Shown: positions 38,180 to 42,460 of the stretch, one piece after another | Numbering within the stretch: position 1 is the stretch's first letter | How the letters are laid out: every line of letters starts with the position of its first letter | Assembly: GCF_002002725.1 (NCBI RefSeq) | Contig: NZ_MUNW01000089.1 | Coordinates: 1-42,460, forward strand | Direction of reading: 5' to 3' | DNA length: 42,460 nucleotides | Source: Sinorhizobium sp. A49 | GTDB taxonomy: Bacteria; Pseudomonadota; Alphaproteobacteria; Rhizobiales; Rhizobiaceae | Position numbers and translations under genes: made by a program | The notes under the pieces: model-generated | Told to the model about the DNA's origin: nothing | What the model saw: the letters and a program-made list of their open reading frames with translations, nothing else | The model's database searches: none

Positions 38180-38485
38180 TCAATGGGTCCAGGGCTGCAT
38201 CCGGCTGAAACGGAAATTGTCCGGGTAGGACACGGTCTTGCGGGTCGCGTCCTTCGGGGCGATCACGCGGTACTCGATGCCGTTGCGCTCGGCATAGGCG
38301 ATTGCCTGCTCCGCACTTTCGAAGGTCAGTCGCAGCTGCTGCAACGTATCGCCCGAGCTGGTGTAGCCCATGATCGGGTCGATGGTGCGCGGCTTTTCCT
38401 GATCAAACTCCAGCAACCACAGATTCGTCTTGGCTTTGCCAGACTGCATGGCGGTCTTTGCTGGACGATAGATCTTTGCGGACAT
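38180..38485 (-). CDS. NDUFS4-like respiratory complex I accessory subunit
   Basis: A 101-residue protein of the ETC complex I NDUFS4 family: MSAKIYRPAKTAMQSGKAKTN, then WLLEFDQEKPRTIDPIMGYTSSGDTLQQLRLTF in outline, and a C-terminal block with VIAPKDATRKTVSYPDNFRFSRMQPWTH in outline. The gene is normally a lone chromosomal gene in alphaproteobacteria. Start MSAK is chosen because the family begins there; a longer frame exists. It assists assembly or stability of NADH dehydrogenase. Confidence 0.92.
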   Translation of the reverse strand: MSAKIYRPAKTAMQSGKAKTNLWLLEFDQEKPRTIDPIMGYTSSGDTLQQLRLTFESAEQAIAYAERNGIEYRVIAPKDATRKTVSYPDNFRFSRMQPWTH

Positions 38486-38767
38486 GGTCTCGAACGGCTC
38501 CGTTATTTCGCTGCTGAAGCGTTTTCCTGCCCCAACATGCGTCATCCCATAGCGCAGAATGATTTAAAACGGAATGACTTTCAGACGGATAAATCTGGCT
38601 TTTCGCCCGTATTCTGTCAGCGGCATGCGATGGGACGTTGGCCAGGGGGGCGGCAATGTCATCGCCGCCGGTCACGATCATCGGACAACAAACGTCGAGG
38701 GCGCTCACAGATCGACATATGCCAATGTTGCAGCCGACGAATAAATCAATATTTTCAGGGATTTCGT

Positions 38768-38844
<77 letters not shown>

Positions 38845-39064
38845 TGCCAACGGCGCCGGAGATACACGCTTCACCCACGCCCTGCAACATGAAATTTCAT
38901 CCCGGCCGAGCTTACGGGGAAAATGTCACGCGCTTATGGGATGCCCGCGTGGCCAATATGCCGGAAATTCGGGCTTTCGCGCCCGATTTCTCATTTTCAT
39001 TTAGTAATCCCTAAACTCCATGCGGTAGAGGCCCGGCGACAAACAACCAGTCCGAGCCGGATCT

Positions 39065-40246
39065 ATGACCGCCCAACTTGACCTCGCAACTGTGCTGCTG
39101 CTCCACAAATCGTCGTTTCTGGTCGGCGCGCTGTGCTTTCTTTATCTCCGGTGGCAATCGCCCCGGAACGAGGGGCTCGGGATTCTGGCGATCGGGTTTC
39201 TTTTTCTCGCCTTGGCATCCACACTTGCAGGATACGGCGAGCAGAAGCTGCTGCCGGCTTTTTTGTGGACGCTCTCAAGTTTTACGCTCGGCCTTACCGG
39301 CTACGCTCTCTTCTGGATTGGGCTATGCCGGCTCAGTGGACAAAGGCGGCAACGGGCCGATTGGCTGGCACTTGCTATTCCCTTGACGGGAGCGATCGTC
39401 GGCTTGATCACGCATTTCCATGTCGTCAACTATGCACGCGCAACCGCCTTCAACACCGGTGCTTTCCTCTTTCTCGCGGCCTCCGCCTTCAAAGTCGTCT
39501 CGGACCGGAGGGATGAGCCGTTGCCGGTACGGGCAATCTTTGCGGCGTCTCTGGCGGTCGCGGCCGCTCTTTGCCTTGCTGTCGTGGTTGGCCTGCTCAA
39601 GCCGGATATGCTGCCGGTCACCACGACCTACGCCTTCTTCCTGCTAATCATCAGCCACTTCGCCATCGCGCTCTTTGCGCTGGTGCTCGTCAAAGAGCGT
39701 GCGGAAGCAGCATTGCGGCGGACGGCCGATACGGACATGCTGACAGGGGTCGGGAATCGCCGATGGTTCCTGTCGCAACTGCCACGCTTGGGTTTCGAGG
39801 GCGATGCCCTTGCGGTCTTGGACCTCGACTTCTTCAAGCGCATCAATGACCGATTTGGCCACCAGGCAGGTGATAAGGCGCTGATCGCCTTTGCCGAAAC
39901 GGTGCGCGCAAACCTGCGTTCGACCGATTGTTTCGCCCGGCTCGGAGGCGAAGAGTTCGGGCTCTACCTCCCGAAAACGAGCGAAGTGCAAGCCCAGGCC
40001 ATAGTCGAACGGCTCCGCCTTGCCATCGAGCAATTGGATATCCGATTCGATGACCGTCGCGTTGCTCTCAGCGTCAGCATCGGCGTTGTCGCCGGCCGCG
40101 GCGCGGAACGTAGCTGGGAGGAGCTTTTCAGCATGGCCGATGCCGCACTCTACCAGGCGAAGGATGCCGGCCGTAACTGCGTCGTGGCCTATGCCTCGCC
40201 ACCGGCGTCGTTTGCGAGGAACATATCAAGCGCACGGGCAGGTTGA
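39065..40246 (+). CDS. Membrane diguanylate cyclase (GGEEF)
   Basis: A 393-residue protein with about six to seven membrane segments in residues 8-210, then a GGDEF domain from about 222: DMLTGVGNRRWF, LDLDFFKRINDRFGHQAGD and the active site GGEEF at 294-298. RSTD at 285-288, five residues before it, is an intact inhibitory site for c-di-GMP feedback. It would make c-di-GMP in response to a signal sensed by the membrane part, affecting biofilm or motility. No EAL domain is present. Confidence 0.95.
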   Translation: MTAQLDLATVLLLHKSSFLVGALCFLYLRWQSPRNEGLGILAIGFLFLALASTLAGYGEQKLLPAFLWTLSSFTLGLTGYALFWIGLCRLSGQRRQRADWLALAIPLTGAIVGLITHFHVVNYARATAFNTGAFLFLAASAFKVVSDRRDEPLPVRAIFAASLAVAAALCLAVVVGLLKPDMLPVTTTYAFFLLIISHFAIALFALVLVKERAEAALRRTADTDMLTGVGNRRWFLSQLPRLGFEGDALAVLDLDFFKRINDRFGHQAGDKALIAFAETVRANLRSTDCFARLGGEEFGLYLPKTSEVQAQAIVERLRLAIEQLDIRFDDRRVALSVSIGVVAGRGAERSWEELFSMADAALYQAKDAGRNCVVAYASPPASFARNISSARAG

Positions 40247-40355
40247 GAGCATTGCCAGACGGCACCGATCTGCCTGCCTGTGAGCGTCAGCGCTGCTGCG
40301 CCGGGTGGCAGTAACGCCCTCGCTCCCGGCCTCGTTCAAGGTCGTGGATAAAAAA

Positions 40356-40388
40356 ACGGGCCGGCGGAAATGCATCCAGCCGGCCCGT
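40356..40388 (-). terminator. Strong hairpin with T-run on the minus strand
   Basis: ACGGGCCGGC and GCCGGCCCGT are perfect 10-base complements around a 13-base loop; the minus strand continues into seven T's. As a factor-independent terminator it therefore points left, although no minus-strand gene ends here. It may also serve the diguanylate cyclase gene from the plus side with less efficiency. Confidence 0.6.
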
Positions 40389-40491
40389 TCCGGCAATCTT
40401 GCGGAAAGGGGAACGTCTCTGCGCGGGGCTGCAGCGCCGCGCGAAGGGAGATCGATTGCCACCTGATAATGCCTGAATGCAGCTTGCCCAA

Positions 40492-40521
40492 TTGACATTT
40501 TACGCCAGAAATTTGACATTT
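40492..40521 (+). promoter_or_regulatory. Paired direct repeats before the AraC-type regulator gene
   Basis: TTGACATTT occurs at 40492 and again at 40513, a spacing of exactly 21 bases, two helix turns, ending just before the start codon. AraC-type proteins bind such direct half-sites, so autoregulation is a fair guess. Both copies also look like -35 hexamers, so overlap with the promoter is possible. Confidence 0.5.
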
Positions 40522-40526
40522 CTCGC

Positions 40527-41531
40527 ATGGATGGCGCAGAGAAAATACAATCTGTGATCGATGTCGTGGTTGTCGTTCTGCCGGAATCGTCAATCATGTC
40601 ACTGGCTTCTGTGCTCGATCCGATGCGCGCTGCCAATCGGGTCTCGGGTCGCCAGGTCTTTCGCTGGCGGTTGTTGTCCGGGGGCGGCGAGCCAATCACC
40701 CTGACGTGTGGCATTCCGATCGCCGTCGACGGCAAGTTCGCCTTGCCGCTTGAAGGCGATGTCCTGCTGGCGATCGGTGGCTTCAACCTCGACAGGCATG
40801 TCGGAAGCAGGTTCATCGCGACGCTTCAGGAGTGCGCCCGGCATTTTGATATTGTTGCCGGTATCGAATCGGGCTGCTGGCTGCTCGGCCGCTCGGGCCT
40901 CCTCAACGGCCGCAAGGCGACAGCCCACTGGGAAGAGTTGGAGGATTTCAGTCAGGCATTCCCGGCATTGACCGTGCTGGGCGATCGTTTCGTCACCGAT
41001 GGAAAGTTCTGGACCTCGGGCGGCGCATCACCAACCTTCGACATGATGCTGCATCTCATCACCCAGCGCCTCGGCTCTGCCTTGGCGCTCGATGTCGCCA
41101 GCATCTTCGTCTACGACCAGACCCACAGCGCGACGGACGTCCAGCCGGTGGTTTCTCTCGGGCGGATGGAGACCCTTGATCCCGGTCTGGCGGGGGCGAT
41201 CCGTCTCATGGAGCGCACGCTCGAACGGCCCCTCACGGTTTCCGCGCTTGCACGTCGCCTGTCCGTGTCGCAGCGAAAGCTGGAGGCTCTATTTTCAAAG
41301 GGTCTTTCGACCAGCCCCGGCGCCTATTATCTGCGCCTGCGCCTCCAGGTCGCCCATCGGCTTGTGCGTGATTCGGGCAGCCCGATCCGCGAGATCGCGC
41401 TGCGCTGCGGCTTCGACAGCCTCTCGGCCTTTTCCCGCGCCTACAGCCGCGAATACGGAGCGAGCCCCTTGAAGATGCGCGGCAGACACCGCGGCGCGGT
41501 TGCGATATCGCAACGCGACGAGAGAATCTGA
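40527..41531 (+). CDS. GlxA-type transcription regulator (DJ-1/PfpI plus AraC HTH)
   Basis: A 334-residue protein. Residues 10-185 form a class I glutamine amidotransferase-like fold (IDVVVVVLPESSIMSLASVLDPMRAANR; GIESGCWLLGRSGLLNGRKATAHW near 112-135; TSGGASPTFDMMLHLI near 165-180), a ligand-sensing domain. Residues 230-320 are an AraC double helix-turn-helix (LTVSALARRLSVSQRKLEALF; IREIALRCGFDSLSAFSRAYSREYGASP). GlxA-type regulators in rhizobia often respond to quaternary amines, but the ligand here is unknown. The start lacks a clear ribosome site; a GTG nine codons later is possible. Confidence 0.92.
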   Translation: MDGAEKIQSVIDVVVVVLPESSIMSLASVLDPMRAANRVSGRQVFRWRLLSGGGEPITLTCGIPIAVDGKFALPLEGDVLLAIGGFNLDRHVGSRFIATLQECARHFDIVAGIESGCWLLGRSGLLNGRKATAHWEELEDFSQAFPALTVLGDRFVTDGKFWTSGGASPTFDMMLHLITQRLGSALALDVASIFVYDQTHSATDVQPVVSLGRMETLDPGLAGAIRLMERTLERPLTVSALARRLSVSQRKLEALFSKGLSTSPGAYYLRLRLQVAHRLVRDSGSPIREIALRCGFDSLSAFSRAYSREYGASPLKMRGRHRGAVAISQRDERI

Positions 41532-41607
41532 AGATGGTGAGGGCGCCTGATCCTTCGCTAGCGATTGCTATGCTTGGAGGTCGCGCAATCGGACACCTGG
41601 TCTGCTG

Positions 41608-41862
41608 TCATCGGCAGCGGGCTTCGTACCGGCGGCCATAGCGATCACGATAGATGCAATAGCCTTGGCGGTCCTGGGAACGACCAATCAGGTTTCCCAT
41701 GAGTCCCCCGGCCACAGCGCCGATAGCCGCGCCGCCCCAGCTGTCGCTGACGACGCCCCCGATAAGGGCGCCGGTACCGGCGCCGATTACGGTCCCTTTC
41801 TCTGTCTGAGTGCAGGACGCGAGGGTCGCAATCATTCCAATCGCAATGATAAGGTTTTTCAT
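41608..41862 (-). CDS. Glycine-zipper lipoprotein (17 kDa antigen-like, short)
   Basis: An 84-residue protein with signal peptide and lipobox (IATLASC, Cys17), then a glycine zipper (GAGTGALIGGVVSDSWGGAA and GAVAGGLMGNLIG, residues 27-60) and a basic, Tyr/Arg-rich end. This is the common outer-membrane glycine-zipper type. I start at ATG 41862, so the lipobox lies at a normal distance. Weak GGGATG upstream. Confidence 0.82.
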   Translation of the reverse strand: MKNLIIAIGMIATLASCTQTEKGTVIGAGTGALIGGVVSDSWGGAAIGAVAGGLMGNLIGRSQDRQGYCIYRDRYGRRYEARCR

Positions 41863-41985
41863 GCTTTCATCCCTTTGCTCGATACTAATCTGGACTATCT
41901 CGATGGGAGTCTTTGCAATAACGCCACACAACTTAGCATCTACGGAATGCGCTCAATTGTCGATAGTGCGGATTCCTGAAGGGAT

Positions 41986-42075
41986 TCGGCGCGCTGCCGC
42001 ATGGAGCGAACACGGGAACGTCCGCTGACAGTGTCCGCACTTGCTGGCGCGACGCTGCCGGAGATCTGTGCGGTC
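41986..42075 (+). pseudogene. Relic of an AraC-family DNA-binding domain
   Basis: Bases 42001-42048 read MERTRERPLTVSALA, close to RLMERTLERPLTVSALA of the GlxA-type gene 800 bases upstream, but the match stops. After a one-base shift the other frame continues LARRCRR, where the intact gene has LARRLSVS. There is no longer frame on either side. This looks like the remnant of a duplicated or lost AraC-type regulator gene. The 300 bases beyond hold nothing that I can support. Confidence 0.5.
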
Positions 42076-42383
42076 ACCGGTCACTTCCTGCGGGTGCGCA
42101 TATCATCCTGAAACATCATCTCGCAGGTTGGTGTTGATAGCGGTAGGGCCGAGAGCAGCGAGCCGTCCGGCGCAAAGATCGCTTGCGTGTGAAGGTCGGA
42201 CGCGAGCGACGAAATCCTTGCGCATCCCCGTGTCGACGGAATGCAAAACTTCTCAGGCAAGATTATTTCGGAAGGGCTCGGCCTGTTCGCTCATCCGACA
42301 AAGGATTGAGTGTCGGATACGCTTTTAAGATCGGGCAGGAAAGCCAAAAAATTCAAAAAACCCAACGAAAACAAGAATTTTAG

Positions 42384-42459
42384 TGGTGAGCGCGCAGGGA
42401 TTCGAACCCTGGACCTACTGATTAAAAGTCAGTTGCTCTACCGGCTGAGCTACGCGCTC
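42384..42459 (-). tRNA. tRNA-Lys (anticodon TTT)
   Basis: Complement folds well: acceptor GAGCGCG / CGCGCTC, anticodon stem ACTGA / TCAGT around CTTTTAA (anticodon TTT), T-arm CAGGGTTCGAATCCCTG, encoded CCA. It reaches the right edge of the window. Confidence 0.95.
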
Positions 42460-42460
42460 C

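Noticed and set aside
42041-42328. Plus-strand frame of 95 codons before tRNA-Lys
   Set aside because: Only its first residues (LARRCRR) look like a protein, and these belong to the AraC relic; the rest is Arg/Ser-rich shadow.

Overview
The window looks like part of a chromosome or large replicon of a Rhizobiales bacterium, probably Rhizobiaceae (Rhizobium, Sinorhizobium or Agrobacterium). GC is high, the SOS boxes are of the alphaproteobacterial GTTC-N7-GTTC type, and two Ku genes lie in tandem. There is also a DUF1515 phage protein, an NDUFS4-type complex I subunit gene and a paralogue of the F1-ATPase zeta inhibitor. The genus is an inference.

Bases 1 to about 31,600 are a nearly complete late half of a siphovirus-type prophage. 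The integrase, repressor and early genes lie to the left, outside the window. From the left: the end of a replication-type operon (DUF1376-like C terminus, a DnaA domain IV-like protein, a phage NusG paralogue); an HNH/AP2 endonuclease; a minus-strand block of small membrane, secreted and zinc-ribbon genes (2979-4905); a phage metallopeptidase; small and large terminase; portal; DUF2213 protease with an internal scaffold start; cement protein; DUF2184 major capsid protein; head-tail connectors; MuF-like protein; neck, tail terminator and tail tube proteins; G/GT tail chaperones joined by a -1 frameshift at AAATTTT; tape measure; distal tail and hub proteins; an NlpC/P60-like peptidase; and a 1434-residue tail hub/fibre. 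The lysis block is an SAR-less GH24 endolysin with two C-terminal membrane segments, a nested Rz/Rz1-like spanin pair and a DUF1515 protein.

The plus-strand structural operon is interrupted by minus-strand accessory genes. The largest insertion, between the tail chaperones and the tape measure, holds a cytoplasmic ClpP-fold protein with Ser and His in place, a DUF4238 protein 7 bases downstream, and an exported protein upstream. This is the best candidate here for an undescribed phage-carried system.

Bases 31,700 to 38,000 hold DNA-damage genes: tandem Ku genes with a coupled small gene, an SRAP (YedK/HMCES-type) protein, an exported nuclease and five small genes. Two perfect LexA-type boxes lie in front of the small-gene operons, so most of this block is probably SOS-induced. 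It ends at a tRNA-Arg(TCT) whose 3' end faces the prophage, so the block may be cargo of the integrated element.

Bases 38,000 to 42,460 look like ordinary host chromosome: tRNA-Arg, NDUFS4-like protein, tRNA-Pro(TGG), a membrane diguanylate cyclase, a GlxA-type AraC regulator with paired direct repeats in front, a glycine-zipper lipoprotein, a relic of an AraC-type gene, and tRNA-Lys(TTT).
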